From the NCBI GenBank assembly GCA_902779705.1, contig CACZCR010000013.1, forward strand, positions 1 through 53,034: a stretch of 53,034 nucleotides of DNA, written 5' to 3'. A program made the translations under genes and the position numbers. Under the pieces are notes generated by a model. It searched no databases and was not told where the DNA came from. It worked only from the letters and a program-made list of their open reading frames with translations. Positions 22,884-31,414 of this stretch are shown piece after piece; within the stretch, counting starts at the first letter, position 1; every line of letters begins with the position of its first letter. The DNA comes from an uncultured Bacteroidales bacterium. GTDB lineage: Bacteria > Bacteroidota > Bacteroidia > Bacteroidales > Paludibacteraceae.

Positions 22884-23872
22884 ACGAACTTGTTTTCGAT
22901 AATATCGGTCATCACGTCACGGATATCCAATCCGGCTGCACGTACTTGCTGCGGGATAAAACTGGTGGGCGTCATACCCGGTGTGGTATTCACTTCCAGC
23001 AGATGGATATCAGGGGTAAGGATATAATCGACGCGAATGATACCTTGTGCACCGATAATATCATAGATCTTGAGCGTCGTAGCCTGTATGGCATCACGCA
23101 CCTCATCCGGGATACGTGCCGGAGTAATCTCATCCACTTCACCTTTGTACTTGGCGTCATAGTCAAAGAACTCATTGTGTGTCACTACTTCGGTCACAGG
23201 GAATGCCACGGCTTTGTCTTTTGTTTTATAGGCTCCGCAGGTAACCTCCGTACCCTTCATAAAGGTCTCACATATCACTTCGTCACCTTCTTCAAACGCG
23301 CGTTCGATAGCAGGCATCACCTCTTCTACCTTCTTCACCTTGGTACAACCAAAGGACGAGCCGCCCACGTTAGACTTGATGAAACACGGTAGTCCGATCT
23401 GCTCGACCAGTCCTTCTATGCCACCGAACTTATGCAGACGTTTCTCCACAGGGAGTCCATACAACTCTTTCTTGAGCAGGATACTCGGAGATATCTTAAT
23501 TCCAAAGCCTGCCAGATAATGGTTGCAGGCATACTTGTTAAACGTCAAAGCAGCTGCCAGCACACCACAGCAGGAATAAGGCAGACCTATCATGTCCAAA
23601 TACCCCTGCAGAATACCATTCTCCCCCGGAGTACCATGGATAGTGATATACGCAAAATCAAAGGTATGCTTCACACCCTCGCGCGTAAAAGAAAAATCGT
23701 TCTTATCAATAGGGCATCCGTCTTCCGTATGCCAGTCATTGCCCTTAAGCACCACAATAGTGGTGTTGTAACGAGACTCGGGAATAAAACTTTTCAGACC
23801 TGCCGCTGAGCGCAACGACACCTCATGTTCGCTACTGTCTCCTCCGGCAATAATGGCTATATTACGTTTCAT
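22880..23872 (-). CDS. ddl: D-alanine--D-alanine ligase
   Basis: ATP-grasp ligase of 330 residues that joins two D-alanines for peptidoglycan in the cytoplasm. The N-terminus MKRNIAIIAGGDSSEHEVSL carries the family's GGxSxEHEVS motif. HGTPGENGILQGYLDMIG, PCFIKSNVGGSSFGCTKV and the C-terminal LLEVNTTPGMTPTSFIPQQ complete the ATP and metal site. ATG 23872 is chosen over an upstream in-frame codon because it begins the fold and lies 28 bases after the promoter box. It is the first gene of ddl-ispA-unknown. Confidence 0.95.
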   Translation of the reverse strand: MKRNIAIIAGGDSSEHEVSLRSAAGLKSFIPESRYNTTIVVLKGNDWHTEDGCPIDKNDFSFTREGVKHTFDFAYITIHGTPGENGILQGYLDMIGLPYSCCGVLAAALTFNKYACNHYLAGFGIKISPSILLKKELYGLPVEKRLHKFGGIEGLVEQIGLPCFIKSNVGGSSFGCTKVKKVEEVMPAIERAFEEGDEVICETFMKGTEVTCGAYKTKDKAVAFPVTEVVTHNEFFDYDAKYKGEVDEITPARIPDEVRDAIQATTLKIYDIIGAQGIIRVDYILTPDIHLLEVNTTPGMTPTSFIPQQVRAAGLDIRDVMTDIIENKFV

Positions 23873-23899
23873 CTTTTTACCATTTTTCAAAATCGGCTG

Positions 23900-23930
23900 C
23901 AAAGTTACAAAAAAAAAGTGACATACGCAA
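23900..23930 (-). promoter_or_regulatory. ddl operon promoter
   Basis: Minus-strand TAACTTTG at 23907-23900 and TTG at 23930-23928 in TTGCGTATGT, 20 bases apart. A CG-rich alternating stretch (GCGCGCGCGT, 23931-23940) lies just upstream. Confidence 0.8.
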
Positions 23931-23970
23931 GCGCGCGCGTCACTTTTTTATTTTTTTCACTGTTTAGTTT

Positions 23971-24948
23971 TCATTTTCCGCTTTCTCCCCAGTGGTCCAC
24001 GATATAGTCCATTATCGCAAACACCTCCTCTTTTGTCTCTGCCCGAAGGAGGGCTATACGGGTTTGTTTGAAATCATATAATCCCTTGAAAACAGGCGAG
24101 TTAGCAAAATGACGACGCGAGTGAATAATACCTTTGCGCTCGTCGTCGCACCACTGGATAGAAGCCAAAACATGCTCTTTGAGAACTGCCACTTTGTCGG
24201 CCATTGAGCATGGGGCCGGTAGACCTTTGATTTCCGCAAATAGCCACGGGCAGCCAAAGGTGGCACGACCTATCATGATAGCGTCCACACCATACCGGTC
24301 GAAGCACTCGCGGGCGCGTTCGGGCGTGGCGACGTCGCCATTACCAATGATTGGTATATGCATGCGTGGGTTGTTCTTGACTGCTCCGATCAGTGTCCAG
24401 TCGGCATCTCCGGTATACATCTGGGAGCGTGTGCGGCCATGAATAGCCAATTCTTGTATTCCAACGTCTTGGAGGCGCTCAGCCAAGTCTACGATAAAAG
24501 GTGTTCCGTCCGGCAGATAGAGCGAAGGAGTGTCCCATCCTAGACGCGTTTTAGCTGTCACGGGCGTATGCACAGCATTGACGATCGCACCGGCGATCTC
24601 TAACATCCTGGGCACATCGCGTAGCAGTCCGGCTCCGGCTCCTTTGCCTGCCACTTTCTTAACCGGGCAACCAAAGTTGATATCTATGAAGTCGGGTTTG
24701 GCGGTTTCCACTATGCGTGCAGCGTCAGCCATAGAAGCGGCATCCTTGCCATAGATCTGGATGGCAACGGGGCGTTCAGCCTCGTGAATGGTCAGTTTGC
24801 GAGTAGTGGACGACACGTCTCGAACGAGTGCATCGGCATTGACGAACTCGGTATAGACACGATCGGCGCCATAGCGCTTGCAGAGCATGCGAAAGGCAGG
24901 ATCGGTAACATCCTCCATAGGAGCCAAATAGATCGGACGATTGAGCAT
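23971..24948 (-). CDS. dusB: tRNA-dihydrouridine synthase
   Basis: FMN-dependent enzyme of 325 residues that reduces uridine to dihydrouridine in tRNA D loops. The TIM-barrel signatures are YLAPMEDVTDPAFRML, DINFGCPVKKV with the catalytic cysteine, KGAGAGLL, TAKTRLGW, AIHGRTRSQMYTG and IIGNGDV with GRATFGCPWLF. The DusB type is most likely given the NFGCP and KGAGAGLL forms. It is the last gene of the six-gene lipase-gldD-GGGPS-tadA-pgpH-dusB operon and starts 4 bp after the pgpH stop. Confidence 0.93.
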   Translation of the reverse strand: MLNRPIYLAPMEDVTDPAFRMLCKRYGADRVYTEFVNADALVRDVSSTTRKLTIHEAERPVAIQIYGKDAASMADAARIVETAKPDFIDINFGCPVKKVAGKGAGAGLLRDVPRMLEIAGAIVNAVHTPVTAKTRLGWDTPSLYLPDGTPFIVDLAERLQDVGIQELAIHGRTRSQMYTGDADWTLIGAVKNNPRMHIPIIGNGDVATPERARECFDRYGVDAIMIGRATFGCPWLFAEIKGLPAPCSMADKVAVLKEHVLASIQWCDDERKGIIHSRRHFANSPVFKGLYDFKQTRIALLRAETKEEVFAIMDYIVDHWGESGK

Positions 24949-24952
24949 TGTA

Positions 24953-26842
24953 CTATTTGTTCAAAGTCGGGTATGCTATGCGGTGGTGATTGATAGAGAG
25001 GAGGCGCAGTTTGAACACCTCGCGGATATCTTCTACGTCTTTGAAACTGAGTGGAGTCTCAGAGAACTGATTATCACTGATTTGAGCATCAATCATTGAG
25101 TCCACCATTTCGTATATCTCTTCCTCCGAATACTCTTTGAGGCTTCTGCTTCGTGCTTCGACAGCGTCTGCCATCATGAGGATGGCCGCCTCTTTGGTAG
25201 AAGGTTTCGGGCCGGGATAACGGAACTCGCGCTTATTAACCTCCTCCCCCGGATGGGCATTCACGTAACTGTTGTAGAAATAGCGCACTAGTGAGTTGCC
25301 ATGGTGCGTAGTGATGAAATGGATAATCATCTCAGGCAAATGGTGCTGACGTGCTATTCGTTCACCTTCCGTGACATGAGAGATGATTGTCTTGACCGCC
25401 TCTTTGGGTTCCATATCGTTGAGGGGGTTATGTCCACCATGTTGGTTCTCTATGTAGTACTCAGGATGTACCAGTTTGCCTATGTCATGGTATAGAGCAC
25501 CCGTTCGAACCAAAAGTGCATTGGCACCAATAGCCTTGGCAGCTTCGGAAGCCAGGTTAGACACCTGCATGGAGTGTTGGAACGTCTCAGGGGCTTCTTC
25601 TGCCAACTGGTGCAACAGCTCGGAGTTGATATCCGTCAGTTCGACCAGGGTCATCGAGCTAAGCAAACGAAATGTCTTCTCAAACAGGTATATCAGTCCA
25701 TAGGAAGCAATGATCAGTGCAGCATTAATAAGGAAATAGAGGTACATACGCGGTGATATGGCACTATACTCGCCGGTAGAAGCAAAAGTATACGCCGTGT
25801 ATGCAATAGCGTAGGTGAGCAATATCCATCCGGCCGTCTGTGCCAGCTGGGAGCGCCGTGTCATATCGCTCAAACTACTGACAGCTACCATTCCTGCAGC
25901 CACTTGAAGGAAGAAGAACTCGACCGGTGCCGGCACTATAAGTGAAACGACAAGTACTGTCACTATATGCAAGAACAAAGCTGTTCGAGCATCGTAGAAC
26001 ACGCGAGTAATGATCGGCACCCAGGCAAAGGGGATGAGATATATGCTAAAGGACGAGTATTGGAGCAAGACACATGATAGTACGATAACGAGTGTGGACA
26101 AGATACTGAAAAACAACACAGTAGATAAAGACTCAAAGTACTTGCGTCGGAAGATAAACAGATACAACACAAACAAAGCCAGATAGAGTCCGACCATGAT
26201 AGTACGTCCGGTTGTAGAGAGGGTCCGCTGGTGTTGAGTGATCTCATCATTGGCTAGGCATGCTTTCTCCAAAGAGTTGAGAATCTGCGCTTTCTCTTCC
26301 GTAACCAACTCGCCACGATCTATAATTTTCTGTCCTTGTTGCACCACGCCTTGGGTTAAAGACAAGGAGCTCATCAACTGCTCCTGCATAAACGCCGTAG
26401 TGGCAGTATCAAGTACTACAGTAGGAGTGAGTTCCGTCTTGTAGCGTTCGTATGCACGCTTAGGCGTGAGTACTTTCCATACAGGATATCTCACCGAAGT
26501 ACGTCCGCTCAGCACAGATATGCTTTCAAACGCATTCTGCTCCAGATAATCCATATCGGTAAGCGAAACGATGAGCACGGTGTCGGGCAGTCCTTGGGTT
26601 GTATCCCGCACAAAATATGGCGCAAAATCTGCCATCAGTTGTTTACGTTCTGCTTCCAACTGCTGGTCGGTTTTGTAGATAGGGAAGTCGAACTCGGCTG
26701 TCACCGACTCATATCCCCACGGTTTGCCTTGTTCCACATGATAGCGGAAGGATGTGTTATAACGTGGAAATGAAAGCACCGTGACAGCTACCACGGCTAC
26801 AAAACTTAAGGATTGTAGAATATATTTGATAATAGGTTTCAT
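24953..26842 (-). CDS. 7TM HD-domain phosphohydrolase (PgpH-like)
   Basis: Inner-membrane protein of 629 residues with the 7TMR-HDED / 7TM / HD layout. An N-terminal helix is followed by an extracytoplasmic region to about 215 and seven hydrophobic segments to about 395. A cytoplasmic HD domain follows, with motifs HSMQVSNLASEAAKA, YHDIGK, HVTEGERIA, THHGNS and DAVEARSRSL. In other bacteria this family (PgpH) degrades cyclic di-AMP, so a role in c-di-AMP control is likely but inferred. It overlaps tadA by 4 bp and precedes dusB. Confidence 0.9.
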   Translation of the reverse strand: MKPIIKYILQSLSFVAVVAVTVLSFPRYNTSFRYHVEQGKPWGYESVTAEFDFPIYKTDQQLEAERKQLMADFAPYFVRDTTQGLPDTVLIVSLTDMDYLEQNAFESISVLSGRTSVRYPVWKVLTPKRAYERYKTELTPTVVLDTATTAFMQEQLMSSLSLTQGVVQQGQKIIDRGELVTEEKAQILNSLEKACLANDEITQHQRTLSTTGRTIMVGLYLALFVLYLFIFRRKYFESLSTVLFFSILSTLVIVLSCVLLQYSSFSIYLIPFAWVPIITRVFYDARTALFLHIVTVLVVSLIVPAPVEFFFLQVAAGMVAVSSLSDMTRRSQLAQTAGWILLTYAIAYTAYTFASTGEYSAISPRMYLYFLINAALIIASYGLIYLFEKTFRLLSSMTLVELTDINSELLHQLAEEAPETFQHSMQVSNLASEAAKAIGANALLVRTGALYHDIGKLVHPEYYIENQHGGHNPLNDMEPKEAVKTIISHVTEGERIARQHHLPEMIIHFITTHHGNSLVRYFYNSYVNAHPGEEVNKREFRYPGPKPSTKEAAILMMADAVEARSRSLKEYSEEEIYEMVDSMIDAQISDNQFSETPLSFKDVEDIREVFKLRLLSINHHRIAYPTLNK

Positions 26843-27276
26843 ACTCGTTTAGATTGAAAAAATTGTTGCATCAATATACGGCACTCTTGTTGGAGCACAC
26901 CGGCCGTGACAATACACTTGGGGTGCAAGGCGCGAATAGTATGTTTCTCAAAACCACGTTTTTCGTCTTCGCATCCATACACCACTCTACTGATTTGAGA
27001 CCATCCTATAGCGCCGGCACACATTATGCAGGGTTCGACCGTTACGTACAATGTGCAGTTTGTCAGATACTTAGCGCCTAATGTCTGCGTAGCGGCAGTA
27101 ATGGCTTGCATCTCTGCGTGGGCCGTTACGTCATGTAACATCTCTGTGAGATTATGTCCGCGTCCAACCACCTGGTTTTGACAGACGATAACACACCCTA
27201 CTGGCACTTCTCCGGCATCGTATGCTTTGTGCGCTTCAGCGAGCGCCAAAGTCATATATTTCTCGTCCTCTGTCAT
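26839..27276 (-). CDS. tadA: tRNA adenosine(34) deaminase
   Basis: Zinc deaminase of 145 residues that converts A34 to inosine in tRNA-Arg. The catalytic HAE is H53-A54-E55 and the zinc cysteines are C83 and C86 (EPCIMCAGA). I start at ATG 27276, which overlaps the GGGP synthase stop as ATGA. A longer TTG start at 27285 has no support. The length and the C-terminal helix ECRILMQQFFQSKRV fit TadA rather than guanine deaminase, though the latter is a close relative. Confidence 0.88.
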   Translation of the reverse strand: MTEDEKYMTLALAEAHKAYDAGEVPVGCVIVCQNQVVGRGHNLTEMLHDVTAHAEMQAITAATQTLGAKYLTNCTLYVTVEPCIMCAGAIGWSQISRVVYGCEDEKRGFEKHTIRALHPKCIVTAGVLQQECRILMQQFFQSKRV

Positions 27277-27998
27277 AGGATACAAAACTGCATTAGTTGG
27301 TCCGGATGAGCCTCCAGATGGTTGCCTATCACCACAATATCAGCTCCTGCGTCATATGCCTTACGCATCGCTTCAGGTGTACGGATACCTCCCCCTACGA
27401 TAAGCGGGATGGTCACGTGCTCTTTAACGGCTGTTATTACAGACTCCGGCACCGGATTATCAGCACCTGACCCTGCTTCTAAGTACACAATCTGCTTCCC
27501 CATCAATTGGGCTGCGATAGCCGTATTAACGATAGCATCTACGTTATTGGGATCAAGCGGTTGGGTATGCGTAACGCGCATAGTGGATGTCTCTACGCCG
27601 CCATCTATGAGGATATAGCCTGTAGGAATGACCTGTATGCCCGAATCATGTATAGCTCTAGCCGAGCGAATCTGCTGTCCGACGAGGTATTCGGGGTTGG
27701 TACCGGACAGCAGAGACAGGTAAAGTATGCCATCTGCCTTAGGTGTAAACTGATTGCAGTTACCCGGAAAAAGGATAATGGGCAAAGAAAGGTTTTGTTT
27801 CAATTGCCCGACGAGCCATTCGCTGTCGGTTCCTGTAGAGCCACCCACCAGAATCATTGCCGGTCCACGGTATATGCCGTCCACATAGAGGCGTTGATCT
27901 AACAGACCATCCACCAGCCGTTGGACTGAATCAATGGTCGTGCATTTCTCCGGATCAAGAAGGAGTGCCAAGCGTCTATGTAGGTCAGTTATTTCCAT
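27273..27998 (-). CDS. Geranylgeranylglyceryl phosphate synthase family
   Basis: A 241-residue TIM-barrel prenyltransferase of the GGGPS/PcrB family, which attaches a polyprenyl chain to sn-glycerol-1-phosphate. Seen: ALLLDPEK at the N-terminus, ILVGGSTGTDSEW, ILFPGNCNQFTPKADGILYL, LLSGTNPEYLVGQQ, YLEAGSGADNPVP and VGGGIRTPEAMRKAYDAGADIVVIGN, which together cover the phosphate-binding and glycerol sites. These are the hallmarks of the bacterial group II enzymes found in Bacteroidota. The reaction is archaeal-type ether-lipid chemistry, and its product here is unknown. It overlaps gldD by 10 bp and tadA by 4 bp. Confidence 0.92.
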   Translation of the reverse strand: MEITDLHRRLALLLDPEKCTTIDSVQRLVDGLLDQRLYVDGIYRGPAMILVGGSTGTDSEWLVGQLKQNLSLPIILFPGNCNQFTPKADGILYLSLLSGTNPEYLVGQQIRSARAIHDSGIQVIPTGYILIDGGVETSTMRVTHTQPLDPNNVDAIVNTAIAAQLMGKQIVYLEAGSGADNPVPESVITAVKEHVTIPLIVGGGIRTPEAMRKAYDAGADIVVIGNHLEAHPDQLMQFCIL

Positions 27999-28594
27999 TC
28001 CAAAGTCTCCACGATGCGAATAACATCCTGTTGCAGATATTCGTATATAGGTGCCAACGAGTCAGCATTCGGTTTGCAGTTACAGTATATGGATGCACGG
28101 AAGAAATGGTGCGTGGAGTCGGTGACAAAGAATTGTGCTGACGAAGCAGTATTACCTTGCAAGTCAAACAGCACACCATAGACATGTTTCTCCGGGTTTT
28201 CGTAAGCACGTTCAGGGATAGCCGAAGCCTGCGACGCATGCTTATAAACGAACCCCATGGCATCGTCGGTTAGCTGGCGCAGGTTGCCTTGCACAGGTTT
28301 GTACGAGCAATGGATATCAGCATTGAGGGTGGGATAATGGATGTTCATCCAATAGTGCTCACCGGAGTCGGTACGCAAAATGACTTGTGCATTCTTGGAC
28401 AACGCAAAATCGTAGGGAAAGTCTGCACAAGGGCGGTTGCCATCCGCTGTATAGTAGGATGACAAAGGCTGATACGCGGTATCCGGAATAGCGATATAGA
28501 AAAATCCAAATGGCTTGGGAACACTGTGTGAGCCGCAAGCACAGATCAGTACAGCCACCAAGACAAGATATATATATCGGATTAGGTATCTCAT
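27989..28594 (-). CDS. gldD: Gliding motility lipoprotein GldD
   Basis: Lipoprotein of 201 residues with a signal peptide ending in ICAC. The mature part follows GldD: PKPFGFFYIAIP, WMNIHYPTLNADIHCSYKP, NLRQLTDDAMGFVYKHASQASAIPE, FDLQGNTASSAQFFVTDSTHHFFRASIYC and a C-terminal VETLEWK. In Flavobacterium GldD is needed for gliding and for function of the type IX secretion system. No other gld or spr gene is in this window. The gene sits between a lipase-like gene and GGGP synthase, with overlaps on both sides, so its role may be in envelope assembly. Confidence 0.88.
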   Translation of the reverse strand: MRYLIRYIYLVLVAVLICACGSHSVPKPFGFFYIAIPDTAYQPLSSYYTADGNRPCADFPYDFALSKNAQVILRTDSGEHYWMNIHYPTLNADIHCSYKPVQGNLRQLTDDAMGFVYKHASQASAIPERAYENPEKHVYGVLFDLQGNTASSAQFFVTDSTHHFFRASIYCNCKPNADSLAPIYEYLQQDVIRIVETLEWK

Positions 28595-29667
28595 TTATAT
28601 TCCTGTTTGTTTAGCATATTCGCCACCTTGTCATAGAACGTATAGGATGACCTGAGGTGTGAGCCATAGTCATCAAAATCGTAGGTTATATTCGGCTGAT
28701 TGGGATAGCACCGTTGCAAGTTCTGTGCGCACCGGAAGGTGACTATATCATCCGTAGTCGAATGGAACACATAGAGCGGTGCTTGGGGAGTCCAATCGGA
28801 ACAAAACGTGTCTCCCACCAGGCTCGAACGTTCTAGCAAACGATAGAAGCGTTGTGTATCGGGATTATTTTTATCCAAAGCAGCAGGCGTAAGCCAATGG
28901 GACACCTTATGATTTAGGGTTTTAAAGAATATTGTCACTATACCGTACTCTTTGTCACGAATATATTTGACATACTTCTTCTCCATGGCCGGAGTGAAGA
29001 AACGTGAGCGGTCAATGGGAACATCATATGCCTCGCCAGTACCTATCACGAGCATAGGGATGACAAGGGGAGAGCCCACACGATTGGTTCGAATAGCCTC
29101 GTCATAGGTTGCTGCCACGTCATAAGGGCCCGCGCCTATAAAACAACGCTTCACATGGATACGGTCACTGTATTGTTCTTCCAGGAGTTTTAGAGTCCAT
29201 ATAGCCGATGCGCCACCCTGCGAATAGCCGACTATATAGATGCTATCGATCGGGATATTGAGTTGCATGCTATCAAGCATAGGTTGTGCTGCTATGATCA
29301 TATCCACACAGTTGCGTGCAGTCAGTTCGCCATGCAAGTATGGGTGTATCCGATCTTCCGTCACACCATAGCCAATATAATCGGGCATGATAAGCACATA
29401 TTCCTCTCCCAGATACTTAGCTTCCGATGTCGGTTTGACAGAAGGAGCTTCGCTTTTAGCGCTAATGGTGTAGTGTGGGACAAAGACAACACCCTTAGGC
29501 GCATTGTTAGCGGGCAAACTCACCAGTCCGGAGAGCGTGAGCGAGTCGCCGTGTTGATCCACAGAACGGTAATACAGCACATGCTTCTGTATATCCGGCT
29601 GCCGAGCCGCCATAGTCATAACCGACCATACTGCCAGCATTATCATTATCCAATATCGCTGTCTCAT
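28591..29667 (-). CDS. Secreted alpha/beta hydrolase (lipase-like)
   Basis: Exported hydrolase of 358 residues with a signal peptide MRQRYWIMIMLAVWSVMTMA. The nucleophile is S149 in GYSQGG. The acid is probably Asp in HSTTDDIVTF and the histidine is in DYGSHLRSS. LIMPDYIGYGVTE marks the oxyanion side of the fold, as in secretory lipases and prolyl-oligopeptidase-like esterases. The substrate is unknown. It is the first gene of the six-gene operon and overlaps gldD by 4 bp. Co-transcription with gldD and GGGP synthase hints at an envelope-lipid role, which is inference. Confidence 0.82.
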   Translation of the reverse strand: MRQRYWIMIMLAVWSVMTMAARQPDIQKHVLYYRSVDQHGDSLTLSGLVSLPANNAPKGVVFVPHYTISAKSEAPSVKPTSEAKYLGEEYVLIMPDYIGYGVTEDRIHPYLHGELTARNCVDMIIAAQPMLDSMQLNIPIDSIYIVGYSQGGASAIWTLKLLEEQYSDRIHVKRCFIGAGPYDVAATYDEAIRTNRVGSPLVIPMLVIGTGEAYDVPIDRSRFFTPAMEKKYVKYIRDKEYGIVTIFFKTLNHKVSHWLTPAALDKNNPDTQRFYRLLERSSLVGDTFCSDWTPQAPLYVFHSTTDDIVTFRCAQNLQRCYPNQPNITYDFDDYGSHLRSSYTFYDKVANMLNKQEYK

Positions 29668-29704
29668 TTCAAAAACAATCTGAACACACTATGCCAATTT
29701 CGCC

Positions 29705-29736
29705 GCAAAATTAGTGAATATATTTGATATATGCAA
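29705..29736 (-). promoter_or_regulatory. Promoter of the lipase-gldD-dusB operon
   Basis: Minus-strand TAATTTTG at 29712-29705 and TTG at 29736-29734 in TTGCATATAT, 21 bases apart. It lies about 40 bases before the lipase-like ATG. Confidence 0.7.
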
Positions 29737-29768
29737 ATTTTTTTATATCTTTACCACGAAAATAGCCA

Positions 29769-30164
29769 TTAACGGGCAATGATATGCCCCTTGAAGGAAA
29801 TAGGTTGACCTCCCATAAGCGCTTCAAACTGCAGCAGGTGAGGTGTTTGTGTGCCTTTGAGCTGCGTAATGATACGTTCCGGTTTAGGTTTACCTTTGAC
29901 GCTTGGTACCAGGTTATTACCACTCAAATGAACACCTAAAGGCTTACGCTCCAGCCTAACGCCTCTGATAATCATATTCACTCGCACTGGCATCAATGGA
30001 GAAAATTTCACACTGTACATAGTCAATTCACCTTTCGACGTCAACTTGACATGTACATCACTCAATTTATACTCGTTTTTACCATACGTCATGTCACCTA
30101 TGTACTGCTGCGCGCTCAATGCCACGGCACATCCGCAAAATAAGATAACCAAAAACTTTTTCAT
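29769..30164 (-). CDS. Secreted calycin-like protein
   Basis: Exported protein of 131 residues with signal peptide MKKFLVILFCGCAVALSAQ. The mature part is a beta-rich single domain (YIGDMTYGKNEYKLSDVHVKL, MIIRGVRLE, ISFKGHIIAR) typical of the Bacteroidota calycin-like family. A small-molecule-binding or structural role is possible. It has its own promoter (30192-30222) back to back with that of manC, and lies 56 bases from the next promoter downstream, so it may be monocistronic. Confidence 0.7.
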   Translation of the reverse strand: MKKFLVILFCGCAVALSAQQYIGDMTYGKNEYKLSDVHVKLTSKGELTMYSVKFSPLMPVRVNMIIRGVRLERKPLGVHLSGNNLVPSVKGKPKPERIITQLKGTQTPHLLQFEALMGGQPISFKGHIIAR

Positions 30165-30191
30165 ATCAGTAAGAGTTGTCTAATTCGGGTG

Positions 30192-30222
30192 CAAAGGTAC
30201 AACTTTTTCCCGAATTCTGCAA
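30192..30222 (-). promoter_or_regulatory. Promoter of the calycin-like gene
   Basis: Minus-strand TACCTTTG at 30199-30192 and TTG at 30222-30220, 20 bases apart. The -33 here reads TTGCAGAATT and does not match the extended form. It is divergent from the manC promoter 28 bases away. Confidence 0.78.
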
Positions 30223-30250
30223 ATAAATCTATATTTTTTTTCGTGCGCGC

Positions 30251-30281
30251 TTGCGTATGTGGAAAAAAAATCGTAACTTTG
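30251..30281 (+). promoter_or_regulatory. manC / glycogen operon promoter
   Basis: TTG at 30251-30253 in TTGCGTATGT and TAACTTTG at 30274-30281, 20 bases apart, 36 bases before the ATG at 30318. It probably drives manC through GH57 and possibly through trxA. Confidence 0.8.
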
Positions 30282-30317
30282 CAGCCGAATTTATGAATCA
30301 TAAGCAATTTGGTATCT

Positions 30318-31412
30318 ATGCAGAATAAGGAAAATAACTATTGCGTCATTATGGCCGGTGGCATAGGCAGCCGTTTTTGGCCTTACAGCCGTGCAGAAAA
30401 ACCGAAACAATTTTTGGATTTTTTTGGTACAGGTCGCAGTCTGTTACAGATGACCGTGGATCGGTTTCGTCCATTAGTGCCGATAGAGAATGTACTGATA
30501 GTAACCAATGTCATCTACAAGGACATTATCCTCTCGCAGATACCTGACATGCAGGAGTCACAGATACTCTGCGAGCCGGCTCGGCGCAATACGGCACCTT
30601 GTATTGCATATGCGACAGCAGCCATCCGCGCACGAGGGATAGCAGATGCCAATATTGTTGTGGCAGCCAGTGATCATTTGATACTGGGGGAAGAGAAATT
30701 CCGACAAGTGATCAGCAGCGCGTTTGATTTTGTAGCAGGACGCGATGCCATCTGCACTTTGGGCATGCAGCCTACGCGCCCCGAGATAGGATACGGCTAT
30801 ATCCAGTTTAATCATGAGTTGCCCGCAGACGATGCTCAAGGGATTTATCCAGTAATAGAGTTTAAAGAAAAGCCCGATTTGGAGACGGCCAAGGCCTATC
30901 TGAGAAGTGGTGACTATCTGTGGAACAGTGGTATTTTCGTATGGAGTCTAAAGACCATAAACAAGGCTATCAACACCTATATGCCGGAAGTGGCGGAGAT
31001 TTTCAAGAAAGGGGAGGGGCTTATTGGCACTAACAAAGAGAAGGCTTTTATCGAAGAATACTTCCCGCAGTGTCCGAATATATCGGTGGACTACGGCATC
31101 ATGGAGAAGGCGGACAATGTATACGTAATGCCTTCCAGTTTCGGATGGAGCGATTTGGGCACATGGGGCAGTCTGTACGAATTGAGCGAAAAAGACGCAC
31201 AACAGAATGTGAGTCTGCATAGCCGATCCTTGTTCTACGAAAGTACCGGCAATATTGTTACCTTGGAGTCCGGCAAATTGGCAGTGATACAAGGCTTGGA
31301 AGATATGATTGTGGCGGAGCATGAAGGGGTGTTGTTGATATGTAAGAAAGCCGAAGAGCAACGCATCAAGGATTTTGTGGCTGATTTTTCATTACTTAAT
31401 ACTAATATCTAA
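30318..31412 (+). CDS. manC: Mannose-1-phosphate guanylyltransferase
   Basis: Nucleotidyltransferase of 364 residues that makes GDP-mannose for surface glycans. The signature MAGGIGSRFWPYSRAEKPKQ is at the N-terminus. CEPARRNTAPCIAYA, AASDHLI, RPEIGYGYI and EFKEKPDLETA complete the active site. ATG 30318 is preferred to a TTG nine bases earlier. It lacks the isomerase domain of bifunctional ManC. It lies 2 bp before the glycogen debranching gene, so the sugar-nucleotide and glycogen genes are probably co-transcribed. Confidence 0.92.
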   Translation: MQNKENNYCVIMAGGIGSRFWPYSRAEKPKQFLDFFGTGRSLLQMTVDRFRPLVPIENVLIVTNVIYKDIILSQIPDMQESQILCEPARRNTAPCIAYATAAIRARGIADANIVVAASDHLILGEEKFRQVISSAFDFVAGRDAICTLGMQPTRPEIGYGYIQFNHELPADDAQGIYPVIEFKEKPDLETAKAYLRSGDYLWNSGIFVWSLKTINKAINTYMPEVAEIFKKGEGLIGTNKEKAFIEEYFPQCPNISVDYGIMEKADNVYVMPSSFGWSDLGTWGSLYELSEKDAQQNVSLHSRSLFYESTGNIVTLESGKLAVIQGLEDMIVAEHEGVLLICKKAEEQRIKDFVADFSLLNTNI

Positions 31413-31414
31413 AC

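Noticed and set aside
23931..23942. Z-DNA-like CG alternating stretch near the ddl promoter
   Set aside because: GCGCGCGCGT is only ten bases long and could be chance; noted in the promoter entry only.
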